The notes under the pieces are model-generated. The model saw only the letters and a program-made list of their open reading frames with translations. It was not told where the DNA came from and ran no database searches. The position numbers and the translations under genes were made by a program. From Anaerolineae bacterium (GTDB taxonomy: Bacteria > Chloroflexota > Anaerolineae > Aggregatilineales > Phototrophicaceae): a stretch of 64,000 nucleotides of DNA. Below, piece after piece: positions 54,873 to 63,477 of the stretch (position 1 is its first letter; every line of letters begins with the position of its first letter). The DNA lies in contig JAJDZV010000014.1 of NCBI GenBank assembly GCA_022824465.1, positions 1 to 64,000 on the forward strand, in the 5' to 3' direction.

Positions 54873-56084
54873 GTGAAGATCACGCGTGATTACACGCAGC
54901 CATTCTTCCGCCAGCCGAAACGTCATCCCGTTCGCAACATGCTGATCGCCGCGCTGCTGGGCGCCCTGCTGGGTCTCGCGGTCGTGTGGCAGCGAGACGC
55001 GGTGGAATCCGTGATCGGGACGCTTAGCGGCAGCCCGGCAACGCCGACGCCACGGCCGAGCGAGCTGGCGACCCGCGCGACCGAGCTCTTCCTCGCCGGC
55101 GACTTGACAGGAGCGGAGGAGTTGCTGGCGCGGGCGGTGGCGGAGAGACCTGATAACATCGCCTATCTTTACGAGCATGGTTGGCTCCTGATCGAGTTGG
55201 GACGTTTCGAAGCAGCGGAGGCGCACGGGGCGGCAATCACCCAGCTGGACGCGCGCGACGAGCGCGGCTTCGCGTTGAAAGCGGCGGCATTGACCTGGCA
55301 GGGGCAGCCGGCGGTCGCGATCCCGATCGCCTTGTCGGGCCTGGAATTGAATCCGCGTTTCGCGCCGCTGCACGCCACACTGACGCGCGCCTACGTCGAT
55401 TCGGAGCGCTGGGCGGATGGCTTGGACGCGGGCCAGCGCGGTCTGTCCATTGAAGCGGATGATGTAGGCGTGATCCGGGCTTATGCCTACGCTTTGCAAT
55501 CGGTCGGCTCGTATGACGAGGCGGTGAACTATCTGCAACGGGCGATTGAGCTGCGCCCGACTTATATGCCGATCCACTTTGAGCTGGCGGGCTTGTATCT
55601 GGCGCGCGATGAAGATCAGAGCGCCATAGACATCTATAATCGCATCTTGTCACTGGATCCGCGCAACGCCCGGGCGATGCTGCGGCTTTGCCTGGCATAT
55701 CGCAAAGTGGGCGAGTTTTCGCGGGCGCTTGGCTTCTGTGAAGACTCGGCAGCCAACGATCCGGCGGATGCGGAAGCGCATTTTCAACTGGGTCATCTAT
55801 ATTACCGCGACCGGCAGTTTCAGAGGTCGCGTGATGCCTTCGAGCAGTGCTTGCGGCATGATGACGGCTTCTATGACCTGTCTTGCCGCTATCGTCTGGG
55901 TTTGTCGCACTATTACACGGGCGAGTGTGCGCGCGGCTGGGCGCTTCTGCGCGAATCGTTGGATCTGGCGCAAGGCACGGGCGATAACGTGACGATCGGC
56001 AACATATTGAAAGGGCTGGACGCGATCGAGAGCGACCCGCAGTGCATCGAGGATGCGGCGGCGCCGGTATCGCTTGAGGATTGA
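54873..56084 (+). CDS. Membrane-anchored TPR protein, paralogue
   Basis: A 403-residue protein from a GTG at 54873, with GGAGG nine bases upstream. The frame upstream overlaps the previous gene and is not real. It has a membrane segment at residues 23-40, then TPRs such as ATELFLAGDLTGAEELLARA and DEAVNYLQRAIELRPTYMPI. Position by position it mirrors the previous protein, indicating tandem duplication, but the repeats have diverged. Co-transcribed with it; a methyltransferase gene follows. Confidence 0.87.
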   Translation: MKITRDYTQPFFRQPKRHPVRNMLIAALLGALLGLAVVWQRDAVESVIGTLSGSPATPTPRPSELATRATELFLAGDLTGAEELLARAVAERPDNIAYLYEHGWLLIELGRFEAAEAHGAAITQLDARDERGFALKAAALTWQGQPAVAIPIALSGLELNPRFAPLHATLTRAYVDSERWADGLDAGQRGLSIEADDVGVIRAYAYALQSVGSYDEAVNYLQRAIELRPTYMPIHFELAGLYLARDEDQSAIDIYNRILSLDPRNARAMLRLCLAYRKVGEFSRALGFCEDSAANDPADAEAHFQLGHLYYRDRQFQRSRDAFEQCLRHDDGFYDLSCRYRLGLSHYYTGECARGWALLRESLDLAQGTGDNVTIGNILKGLDAIESDPQCIEDAAAPVSLED

Positions 56085-56139
56085 CCCGCGCCCAGCGGCG
56101 TCGTAGCCTACTCGCGACCAGCCAAGACAATGGAATACA

Positions 56140-57057
56140 ATGCGCGCATTGGATACCAGCCTGTGGCTCTACCGCAAGACGGTGAAACGCATTGGGCCGG
56201 CGCATAGAGCGCTGCACCGCGTGATGGACCGCTTGCTGCTGCCAGCGCTGGAGCGCGCGACTGATTTCAAAACGATCGCCGACGACCCCTTCTGGTTCCG
56301 GCTTGAACTCTTGACGCGGCAGCACGAACGCGAGACGCGACAACTGCTTTCGCGGCTGGCGGCGCCGGGCATGGTAGCGCTGGATGTTGGCGCGCATGTC
56401 GGCTACTACACGCGGCTGCTGGCCGAGCGAGCAGGCGGGAGCGGCCGCGTCATCGCTTTCGAGCCGCATCCGCGGACGCATGAGGCGCTGAAGCGGAACG
56501 TATGTCATTTGCCTAACGTGACCGCGCTGCAACTGGCGGCGGCCGAGAGCGATGGTTCCGCGGAGTTGTACGACTATCTGATGATGTCGGCGAGCGGCTC
56601 GCTGCATTATGACGCGGGCTTGGCCGATCAGCAGCGGGCGCGGATGGGCGCGGGCGATGTGGCGCCGCGGCGGGAGGCTGGCTTCGAGATGGAGCGCTAC
56701 GGGGTGCGGACGGTCGCGCTGGATGACTACCTGGAGCAGCTTGGCGTCGGTCGCGTTGATCTGGTGAAGATGGATATTGAGGGGGCGGAGTTGGCGGCGC
56801 TGCGAGCGATGCGGCGGACGATCGCGGCCTCTCCGGGGCTGGCGCTGGTGATGGAGTACAATCCGGGAGCGCTGGCGGCTTTTGGTCATGAGCCGGTTGC
56901 GGCGCTGCAGGAGGTCTTGGATCTGGGCTTTCGGCGGGTTCGGGCAATTGAGGCGGGCGGTCGTCTGCGGGATTGGGGGGCGCCGAGCTTGGTGGCGCGG
57001 GAGACGGCGCGTCTTCAGGCGGGGATGGCGGTGGTGAATCTGTTGTTTACGAAGTGA
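56140..57057 (+). CDS. FkbM-family methyltransferase
   Basis: A 305-residue SAM-dependent enzyme. ALDVGAHVGYYTRLLAE is motif I, VIAFEPHPRTHEALKRNV carries the conserved E-P-x4 of the FkbM family, and VDLVKMDIEGAELAAL is its motif IV. FkbM-type enzymes methylate hydroxyls on polyketides or glycans. No polyketide genes are nearby, so a sugar or lipid substrate is likely (inference). It lies just before the low-GC restriction-type cassette. Confidence 0.88.
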   Translation: MRALDTSLWLYRKTVKRIGPAHRALHRVMDRLLLPALERATDFKTIADDPFWFRLELLTRQHERETRQLLSRLAAPGMVALDVGAHVGYYTRLLAERAGGSGRVIAFEPHPRTHEALKRNVCHLPNVTALQLAAAESDGSAELYDYLMMSASGSLHYDAGLADQQRARMGAGDVAPRREAGFEMERYGVRTVALDDYLEQLGVGRVDLVKMDIEGAELAALRAMRRTIAASPGLALVMEYNPGALAAFGHEPVAALQEVLDLGFRRVRAIEAGGRLRDWGAPSLVARETARLQAGMAVVNLLFTK

Positions 57058-57074
57058 ATGCGTTAAGGTAATTC

Positions 57075-57093
57075 GCCACAGAGGACACAGAGC
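57075..57093. repeat. CCACAGAG-type repeat, left copy at the restriction cassette
   Basis: GCCACAGAGGACACAGAGC. The opposite orientation lies at 60202, beyond the methyltransferase and GHKL genes. Confidence 0.8.
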
Positions 57094-57181
57094 AAATATC
57101 GCGCTAACGTGGTAGAATGCGCTGCATAAAAATCCTTGCAACCATCCGCCTTCAGTTGTAATTCATTTTGCAGGAGAAGCC

Positions 57182-58237
57182 GTGGCATCAGTGGTCGACA
57201 TATTTTGCGGTGCTGGTGGGCTAACTCACGGTTTCGTTCAGCAGGGGTTTAATGTCGTCGCCGGCATCGACAACGACATCCACTGCAAGTTTCCCTTTGA
57301 GCACAACAATAAAGGCGCCCGCTTCATCCATAAATCAATCTGTGACATTAGACCAGATGAGATCAATGCACTCTTTCTTCAGAAGCAGCCGAAAATCCTG
57401 GTCGGTTGCGCTCCTTGCCAGCCATTCTCAAGCTACACACACAAGCGCGAATATGATGACAAGTGGGACTTGGTGATAAAATTCGCTGAGTTGATTATTA
57501 ACGTAAAGCCGGACGTATTCTCGATGGAGAACGTCCCTGCCTTAGTGTCTTATAAAAAGGGGGAAGTCTTTGATAAATTCATTGACTTGCTTAAGCCTCA
57601 TTATCCGCACGGGATTTGGCAGGACATAGTTAATGCGCGTGATTACGGTGTACCGCAGAACAGAAGAAGGCTGGTTGTTTTGGGTTCAAAGCTGGGAAAA
57701 ATAGAGCTTTTGGCAAGGACCTGCGAACCAAATGAATACGCCACTGTAGAAGATACGATAGGCGATCTGCCGCCGATAGACGCAGGCGAAGTTGGCGAAG
57801 GCGATCCCCTTCATAGGTCACAAGGGTTGTCACCAATCAATTTGAAACGCATACAACAGTCCAAGCCCGGAGGGACGTGGCGCGACTGGGACGAGGATTT
57901 GCGCGCGCCATGCCACCAAAAAGCCACGGGTCAAACCTATGCTTCGGTGTATGGCCGCATGAGCTCCGACAGGCCTTCTCCAACGATAACGACACAAGCA
58001 TGTAGTTTTGGCACCGGTCGTTTCGGACATCCTAGCCAAGATAGAGCCTTATCGCTGCGTGAAATGGCGTTGCTTCAGACATTCCCTGATGATTACGAGT
58101 TTCTTGATTTCAAAAAATCAGAGTGCTCATTCAAGCGAGTCGGTAAGCTCATTGGCAATGCGGTGCCGGTTCTCTTGGCAGAACGCATAGCTGAAAGTAT
58201 TCAGAGGCATTTGGAAGAGCATGGACACTCAAAGTAA
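57182..58237 (+). CDS. DNA (cytosine-5-)-methyltransferase
   Basis: A 351-residue C5 methyltransferase from a GTG start with CAGGAGAA upstream. FCGAGGLTHGF is motif I, GCAPCQPFSS motif IV with the catalytic Cys near residue 79, ENVPALV motif VI, and QNRRRLVVLGSK motif VIII. RPSPTITTQACSFGTG and ALLQTFPDDYEF close the target-recognition and motif IX-X region. It methylates a specific DNA sequence that I cannot predict. The next gene overlaps it by 17 bases, so the two form a restriction-modification-like pair. It is A+T-rich. Confidence 0.95.
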   Translation: MASVVDIFCGAGGLTHGFVQQGFNVVAGIDNDIHCKFPFEHNNKGARFIHKSICDIRPDEINALFLQKQPKILVGCAPCQPFSSYTHKREYDDKWDLVIKFAELIINVKPDVFSMENVPALVSYKKGEVFDKFIDLLKPHYPHGIWQDIVNARDYGVPQNRRRLVVLGSKLGKIELLARTCEPNEYATVEDTIGDLPPIDAGEVGEGDPLHRSQGLSPINLKRIQQSKPGGTWRDWDEDLRAPCHQKATGQTYASVYGRMSSDRPSPTITTQACSFGTGRFGHPSQDRALSLREMALLQTFPDDYEFLDFKKSECSFKRVGKLIGNAVPVLLAERIAESIQRHLEEHGHSK

Positions 58238-60200
58238 CGAACACAAATACGAGATGACCATTAGCCTGAGTGTGTTAGATCACTTGGGCAGAGGACTCTA
58301 CAGCAATGTGCCTGCTGTGCTTTCGGAAGTGGTAGCAAATGCGTGGGACGCAGATGCGGAAAACGTAGATATCGCCATCAACAGCGACGACAAGACAATA
58401 GTCATTACCGACGACGGCTTTGGAATGACTCTGAATGACATCAACAGACGGTTTCTCAATATCGGCTATCGGAAACGCGCAGACAAATCCATCTCTGATC
58501 TCACGCCGCGCGAGCGAAAACCTATGGGGAGAAAGGGCATTGGAAAGCTCTCCGTATTTGCCATAGCCGATACAGTTGAGATTCATACAGTTAGAGACGG
58601 GGAACGAAATGCGTTTAGAATGGACTATAATGACATTAGAAAACAGATTGATGACGATCCTAGCTCCACATACTATCCATTGGAGTTGCCGCCTGCCTCG
58701 GTGGATTTCGAAAGAGGCACTACAGTCATTTTGTCGAAATTACGGAGAGAGAGAACACCATCTGTCTCCATAGTTACGCGGCGATTGGCGAGACGATTCA
58801 GCATCATCGGCAAACACGACTTCAGTGTGTCAATCAATGGCGATTTCATCTCCGCCAGAAATCGCGATTATCAGAAATTCATGCAGTTTGTCTGGCACTT
58901 TGGAGATGTACCCGATTCTGTCAAGGAATTGTTTCCCAATGCCAATCCTGTGGTACGTGAACTTGATACGTTCGGTCAGGATGGTGAATTCTCTATTTCC
59001 GGGTGGATCGGTACGGTAGAGAAGCAAGAGCAAATTGATGAGGACACTAACGGTATCGTGATCTTTTCGCGAGGCAAGCTTGTTCATGAGAATATACTTG
59101 ACGACATGATGCAGGGAGGCGTCTGGACGAAGTATGTGATAGGTGAAATTGACGCCGAGTTTCTGGATGATAATGGTGAAGATATTATCACGAGCGCTCG
59201 TCAGCGATTGAAGCAAGACGATGATCGATATATTGTCCTTAAGGAGTTTCTGGAAGATGGAGTAATACGGCGCATCTCAAATAGTTGGTTGGATTGGCGG
59301 CGCAAGGAAGGCGCGAAAGATGCACTGAGTAAACGCCCGAATGTGAAAAGGTGGTATGAGCTTCTCGGACCGGATCAGCAGAAACTGGCCCTCCGGCTTT
59401 TCGGCAAGATTGAGGCCCTTGTGAATTTGGACGAAACAGGAAAACGGGAGCTATATAAGGCTTCCATGTTTGCCTTTGAACGACTGGCTATCACCGATCA
59501 GCTCTCAATTCTCAATAACTTGGAAACTGAGGCCGATTTTGAGCGGGTGTCCGAGATCTTCGGAGACTTAACTGAGTTGGCCAGAGTTCACTATTACAGC
59601 ATTGCCAAAGTGCGAGTTGAAATCATCAAGAGGTTTATTGGCATTGTGGATTCCAATAAGAAGGAGCGCGTGATTCAGCAACATATCTTCAATGCGCTTT
59701 GGCTGCTGGATCCTTCGTGGGAGCGCGCCGCGACCAACAGCAGAATGGAGCAATCTATTACAAGAGAATTCAAGAATATGGAAAGCAAGTTAAGTGCGGA
59801 TGAGCGCAAAGGACGAATCGACATCAGGTATCAGACCGTCACTGGTAAGCACGTTGTTATAGAACTTAAGAGATATAGTGAGGAAGTTGATTTGTTTGAC
59901 CTATTGAAACAAGTGTCGCGATACAAGCGTTCCGTAAAGAAGTGCCTAGCTGACAGGTTTGGCGATCGATACGAAGACATTGTGGTGGAGGTTGTGTGTA
60001 TAACAGGTAAGCGCCCGCAGTCTCCACTAAGTCATGACGAGGAAGAAAAGATGAAAGTGGCCACGGGTGTTAGATGCATAACTTATGACCTTCTAATCGA
60101 AAATGCTTTGCTGAGCTACAACGACTACTTGGAAGCGGAAAAGCGCATATCTGACTTGGTACAAATCATTGAGAGTATAGACGAAGACTTTGATACATAA
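58221..60200 (+). CDS. GHKL (Hsp90/MORC-like) ATPase fused to a PD-(D/E)xK-like nuclease
   Basis: A 659-residue protein. The N-terminus has a complete GHKL ATP site: SEVVANAWDADA (residues 35-46), DDGFGM (64-69) and GRKGIGKLS (103-111). The middle is helical and unfamiliar. Near residues 530-550, RIDIRYQTVTGKHVVIELKR contains D-x(n)-E-x-K, the core of a PD-(D/E)xK nuclease. Iyer and colleagues described prokaryotic MORC/MutL-like ATPases linked to restriction-modification methylases; this fits. The gene overlaps the methyltransferase by 17 bases and is bracketed by inverted repeats. The nuclease call is from motif only. Confidence 0.85.
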   Translation: MDTQSNEHKYEMTISLSVLDHLGRGLYSNVPAVLSEVVANAWDADAENVDIAINSDDKTIVITDDGFGMTLNDINRRFLNIGYRKRADKSISDLTPRERKPMGRKGIGKLSVFAIADTVEIHTVRDGERNAFRMDYNDIRKQIDDDPSSTYYPLELPPASVDFERGTTVILSKLRRERTPSVSIVTRRLARRFSIIGKHDFSVSINGDFISARNRDYQKFMQFVWHFGDVPDSVKELFPNANPVVRELDTFGQDGEFSISGWIGTVEKQEQIDEDTNGIVIFSRGKLVHENILDDMMQGGVWTKYVIGEIDAEFLDDNGEDIITSARQRLKQDDDRYIVLKEFLEDGVIRRISNSWLDWRRKEGAKDALSKRPNVKRWYELLGPDQQKLALRLFGKIEALVNLDETGKRELYKASMFAFERLAITDQLSILNNLETEADFERVSEIFGDLTELARVHYYSIAKVRVEIIKRFIGIVDSNKKERVIQQHIFNALWLLDPSWERAATNSRMEQSITREFKNMESKLSADERKGRIDIRYQTVTGKHVVIELKRYSEEVDLFDLLKQVSRYKRSVKKCLADRFGDRYEDIVVEVVCITGKRPQSPLSHDEEEKMKVATGVRCITYDLLIENALLSYNDYLEAEKRISDLVQIIESIDEDFDT

Positions 60201-60201
60201 T

Positions 60202-60247
60202 TCTTCTGTGGTGAAACCATCTGCGCACTCTGTGCCTCCGTGGTGAA
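60202..60247. repeat. CCACAGAG-type repeat, inverted copy at the restriction cassette
   Basis: TTCTGTGGTGAAACC followed by CTCTGTGCCTCCGTGGTGAAAT; opposite in orientation to the copy at 57075. Confidence 0.8.
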
Positions 60248-60274
60248 ATAATCACAGCACCATCCCGCCTGCAG

Positions 60275-60406
60275 GCCCCCGACCTCCGCCGCGACGCCGT
60301 CCAAGCCCAAATCGAGCGCACCGACCGCGAAATCGACCACCTCGTCTACCAACTCTACGACCTCACGCCCGCCGAAATCGCCATCGTCGAAGGCCGTGAC
60401 GCCTAG
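60275..60406 (+). pseudogene. C-terminal remnant of a type IIG/Eco57I-like restriction-modification enzyme
   Basis: The plus-strand frame ending at the TAG at 60404 reads RDAVQAQIERTDREIDHLVY followed by QLYDLTPAEIAIVEG. This is typical of the very C-terminus of large type IIG/Eco57I-like restriction-modification proteins. Nothing of the rest of the gene is present, so it is a leftover. It sits between two CCACAGAG repeats (60202 and 60408), right after the GHKL gene. Confidence 0.6.
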
Positions 60407-60407
60407 T

Positions 60408-60427
60408 CCTCTGTGCCTCTGCGGCAA
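60408..60427. repeat. CCACAGAG-type repeat
   Basis: TCCTCTGTGCCTCTGCGGCA, immediately after the remnant at 60275. Confidence 0.75.
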
Positions 60428-60432
60428 TCCCA

Positions 60433-61920
60433 TCACAGCACAATCCCCGTCTCCACGCCCCCGACCTCCGCCGCCAGCGCCCGCCACGCTTCACCGATGC
60501 GACCAAAGCCCTCCTCAATCGCCCCCGGCCGATGTATCCCGAAGTTGAGGCGCAGAGCCTGCTCCCCGCCGTCGCCGGTGTAGAAGAGGGCGCCGATGGC
60601 GAAGGCCACATCGCGCTGGATGGCGGCGATGAAGGTCTCGGCGGCGCTGGGACCGTCAGGCGGCAGTTCCACCCAGAGATAGAGGCCGCCTTGGGGCGCG
60701 ATCCAGGTCGATCCAGGCGGGAAGTAGCGTTGGGCGGCGGCGAGCGCGGCGACGCGGCGACGCCTCAGTTCGATCCGATTGCGCTCGAGTTGCTGCGCCA
60801 GAATGCCGCGCTCCAGAAGCAGGTGGATGGTGCGCTGGTTGAGGCCCGAGGTGGAGATATCGGCGGCTTGCTTGACCCGGACGAGGCGCTCGTACGCAGG
60901 TCCGCTGGCGATAAGATAGCCGATGCGAATGCCGGGCAGCAGGACCTTGGTGAAGGCGTTGGTGTGAATGACGACATCTCCCTCGTCCAAGGCTTTGAGG
61001 GGCGGCAGTTCCTCGCCCTCGAAGCGGAATTCGCGGTAGACCTCATCTTCGAGGATGGTGACGCGGTGGCGCGCGGCCAAGCGGACGAGCTGGCGGCGGC
61101 GGTGCATGGGCATAAGATGCCCTGTGGGATTCTGATAGCTGGGCATGACGTAAATCAGGCGCGGGCGCAGGTCTTCGAGGGCGTTTTCCAGGGCGTCTAT
61201 GCGGATGCCGTCCTGGTCGATGGGGATGCCGTGGATGCGGACGCGGCGGGCTTGGGCGATGTCGATGATGCCAAGATAGGTGGGGTCGGCGGTGAGCAGA
61301 GTTTCGCCCGGGCTCATCAGCGATTGCAGAACGAGGTCGATCGCTTGCTGGGCGCCGCCGGTGATGAGCACGTCTTCCAAGCGGCAGTGGATGCCGATGG
61401 CGCGGACGTAATCGCGGACGGCGCTCCGTAACGGAAGATAACCTTCCGCGACTTCGTAGGAGAGGGCGCTGGCGCCATCGCGATCGATAACCTGGTTGAT
61501 GGCGTCCTGCAGGTAGCGGACGGGAAAGAACTCGCTGGGCGGCGAGCCGCTGCTAAAGTCGATGATGCCGGGCTTGCGGGCGAGACGCATCATCTGGCGG
61601 ATGGACGCGGCGCGCTGCCGGCTGGCTTGCGGCGACGAGGGCGTCGATGCCAATTCGGTCGCTTGGTCAACGCGAGCGACAAAGGAGCCGCGGCCAGCGT
61701 GGGCGTTAAGGTAGCCGGCGCTGCGCAACTCGTTGTAGGCGTTGACGACGCTGATGCGACTGATGCCAAGCTGCCTGGCGAGCGCGCGACTGGCGGGCAG
61801 GCGGGTGCCGGCGGTCAAAACGCCGCCCGCAATCTGGCTCTGAATCTGGTCGATTAGCTGGCGGTATATCGGGGTTTCGCTCTCACGCTGGAGTGTGATG
61901 TCGAGCGGGAGTTTTGACAT
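60433..61920 (-). CDS. MocR-type regulator: GntR DNA-binding domain fused to aminotransferase fold
   Basis: A 495-residue protein from the ATG at 61920 (MSKLPLDITLQRES). Residues about 10-75 are the GntR winged helix (TPIYRQLIDQIQSQIAGG, LPASRALARQLGISRISVV). The rest is a fold-type I aminotransferase with TNAFTKVLLPGIRIGY holding the PLP-binding Lys near residue 322. MocR proteins regulate genes of PLP, GABA or taurine metabolism, sensing PLP or amines. No obvious target is adjacent; divergently transcribed SH3 gene starts about 300 bases away. Confidence 0.93.
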   Translation of the reverse strand: MSKLPLDITLQRESETPIYRQLIDQIQSQIAGGVLTAGTRLPASRALARQLGISRISVVNAYNELRSAGYLNAHAGRGSFVARVDQATELASTPSSPQASRQRAASIRQMMRLARKPGIIDFSSGSPPSEFFPVRYLQDAINQVIDRDGASALSYEVAEGYLPLRSAVRDYVRAIGIHCRLEDVLITGGAQQAIDLVLQSLMSPGETLLTADPTYLGIIDIAQARRVRIHGIPIDQDGIRIDALENALEDLRPRLIYVMPSYQNPTGHLMPMHRRRQLVRLAARHRVTILEDEVYREFRFEGEELPPLKALDEGDVVIHTNAFTKVLLPGIRIGYLIASGPAYERLVRVKQAADISTSGLNQRTIHLLLERGILAQQLERNRIELRRRRVAALAAAQRYFPPGSTWIAPQGGLYLWVELPPDGPSAAETFIAAIQRDVAFAIGALFYTGDGGEQALRLNFGIHRPGAIEEGFGRIGEAWRALAAEVGGVETGIVL

Positions 61921-62146
61921 GGCGGGCCGGCAGATTTGGTTATGGCTGGCATCGTCCAATTTTAGCGCCAAGCATATCCAATCGCAAGGCGGCATCGATC
62001 GGAGGGCGGTCAATTTGCAGCGTTTCTCTGGCACAGGCGCCATCCCGTGAAGCACTCGATGGGCGCCGCCTCGCGCAAGTTTTCACAGGCTGCCGGGCAA
62101 AAGCTGTCCTTTGCTGGGTAAATTCTGAAGGGCGCTAAGAAAAAAT

Positions 62147-62174
62147 TTGACAATTCTGCTGACTTTAAGATAAA
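62147..62174 (+). promoter_or_regulatory. Putative promoter of the SH3-protein/methyltransferase unit
   Basis: A perfect TTGACA at 62147-62152 is 16 bases before GATAAA (62169-62174). The ATG is 44 bases downstream. The flanking DNA is A+T-rich. Confidence 0.45.
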
Positions 62175-62217
62175 GTGTTTGTAGTAAAAGATACTTTGCC
62201 TTGATACGACAAAAGCG

Positions 62218-63459
62218 ATGAATATGTACAATACCTTAGGAACGCGCTCACTGGTTTGCATGCTGGGACTGCTTTTGTGGGCGGCTGCCGGCGCGCTGGC
62301 GCAAGGTTCCGGCGTCCAGATCACGACATTGTGTGACGGTCGGGTGGCGCTCGACTGGGGCGGCGGCTCGGGGCAAATCTACTTCGACCGGGAGACCGCA
62401 GACGGCACCATATTGGACAATGAAGGCCGGCCGATATCGCCCGGTCCCCACGAACTAAGGAGAAATACCCCCTATCAGTTATATATTGACTGGGGCGACA
62501 GCAATGAGACGATATCCTTCGTCACCAGCGGGGAAGCATGCAAACGCCCAGCGCCTCCCAGCAAGCCGCCGGATATAACCTGCCCGCTTCTGCCAGCAAG
62601 CATCGTCGTAAGCGGATACGGCAGGAATACCCAATGCAAGCAGGTGGGCGATGCTGGCGTCGCCATCCCGGCGCTGAGCGCGCAGGGCATCATTGACGCG
62701 GTAGACGTATTTGGCGATGTTGACTCCGAAGTTCGCGTCTGCTTCCGCCACAAGGGCCGGTTGAAGTTTCTGGATGCGGCAACGGCGCCGCGATTGGAAA
62801 CAGACTTGGCGGTAGAAACTACCAAAGGTATGACCTGCGGCACAATTGATCGGGCGGGCACGGTGATTCTCCTCCAAGCCGATGACACTATCGAGATTGC
62901 GCCTGCCGCCGCCGAATCCGGTCCGACGTCTTCAATTGTCTGTCAATTGACCACCACCGGTTACCTGAGCCTGCGTGGCGGACCCAGCGTGTATTTCGAG
63001 AGACTTCTGGCGATGCCTAAAGGCTCGCGATTGATCGGCATGGCGAGAGAGGGCGACTGGTTCCTGGTCGATTATGCCGGGCAGCGGGGCTGGGCCAGCG
63101 CAACATTTCTTGCCGCGAGCCCGGGCTGTGACGGCATCGGCGGATCAAGCCGGGTGTTTTTGCCGCTTGCGACCGAGCCCTCGTCGGTCGAAGCGGACGC
63201 GCCGGAAGACATAGGCGATTCGGCACAGACGGAGGCGCGCATGCCTGGCGTCTGGTCACTGCCCCATTGCAGCCTGAGAGCGGGCGACATCATCAACCAC
63301 CGGGAGGGACCGGGGCTTGAATATGACGTAATCGCGGAGATCCCGTATCAGACCATTTTGATTGCTACGGAAAGGACGCGGGATTGGTTCCTGGTCGAAT
63401 ACAATGACGAGACCGGTTGGGTTCACATAGATTATGTTTTCCGTCATGGCTGCGGTTAA
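62218..63459 (+). CDS. Secreted protein with two SH3-like domains
   Basis: A 413-residue protein with a signal peptide (MLGLLLWAAAGALAQG at residues 16-31). Two SH3-like domains lie near residues 240-300 (YLSLRGGPSVYFERLLAM) and 345-413 (NHREGPGLEYDVIAEI). The middle has Cys-containing sequence like that of the protein at 8934 (SVVVSGYG-like IVVSGYGRNTQ, AGTVILL), so the two are paralogues. Its role is probably cell-wall or peptide binding outside the cell. The truncated methyltransferase gene starts 18 bases after its stop. Confidence 0.78.
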   Translation: MNMYNTLGTRSLVCMLGLLLWAAAGALAQGSGVQITTLCDGRVALDWGGGSGQIYFDRETADGTILDNEGRPISPGPHELRRNTPYQLYIDWGDSNETISFVTSGEACKRPAPPSKPPDITCPLLPASIVVSGYGRNTQCKQVGDAGVAIPALSAQGIIDAVDVFGDVDSEVRVCFRHKGRLKFLDAATAPRLETDLAVETTKGMTCGTIDRAGTVILLQADDTIEIAPAAAESGPTSSIVCQLTTTGYLSLRGGPSVYFERLLAMPKGSRLIGMAREGDWFLVDYAGQRGWASATFLAASPGCDGIGGSSRVFLPLATEPSSVEADAPEDIGDSAQTEARMPGVWSLPHCSLRAGDIINHREGPGLEYDVIAEIPYQTILIATERTRDWFLVEYNDETGWVHIDYVFRHGCG

Positions 63460-63477
63460 GCGGGCGTCGAGGGAGCG

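Noticed and set aside
55237..57141. Long minus-strand open frame (634 codons) opposite the TPR and FkbM genes
   Set aside because: It is very rich in Arg, Pro and His, has no domain, and lies antisense to genes with clear family motifs; typical shadow frame in GC-rich DNA.
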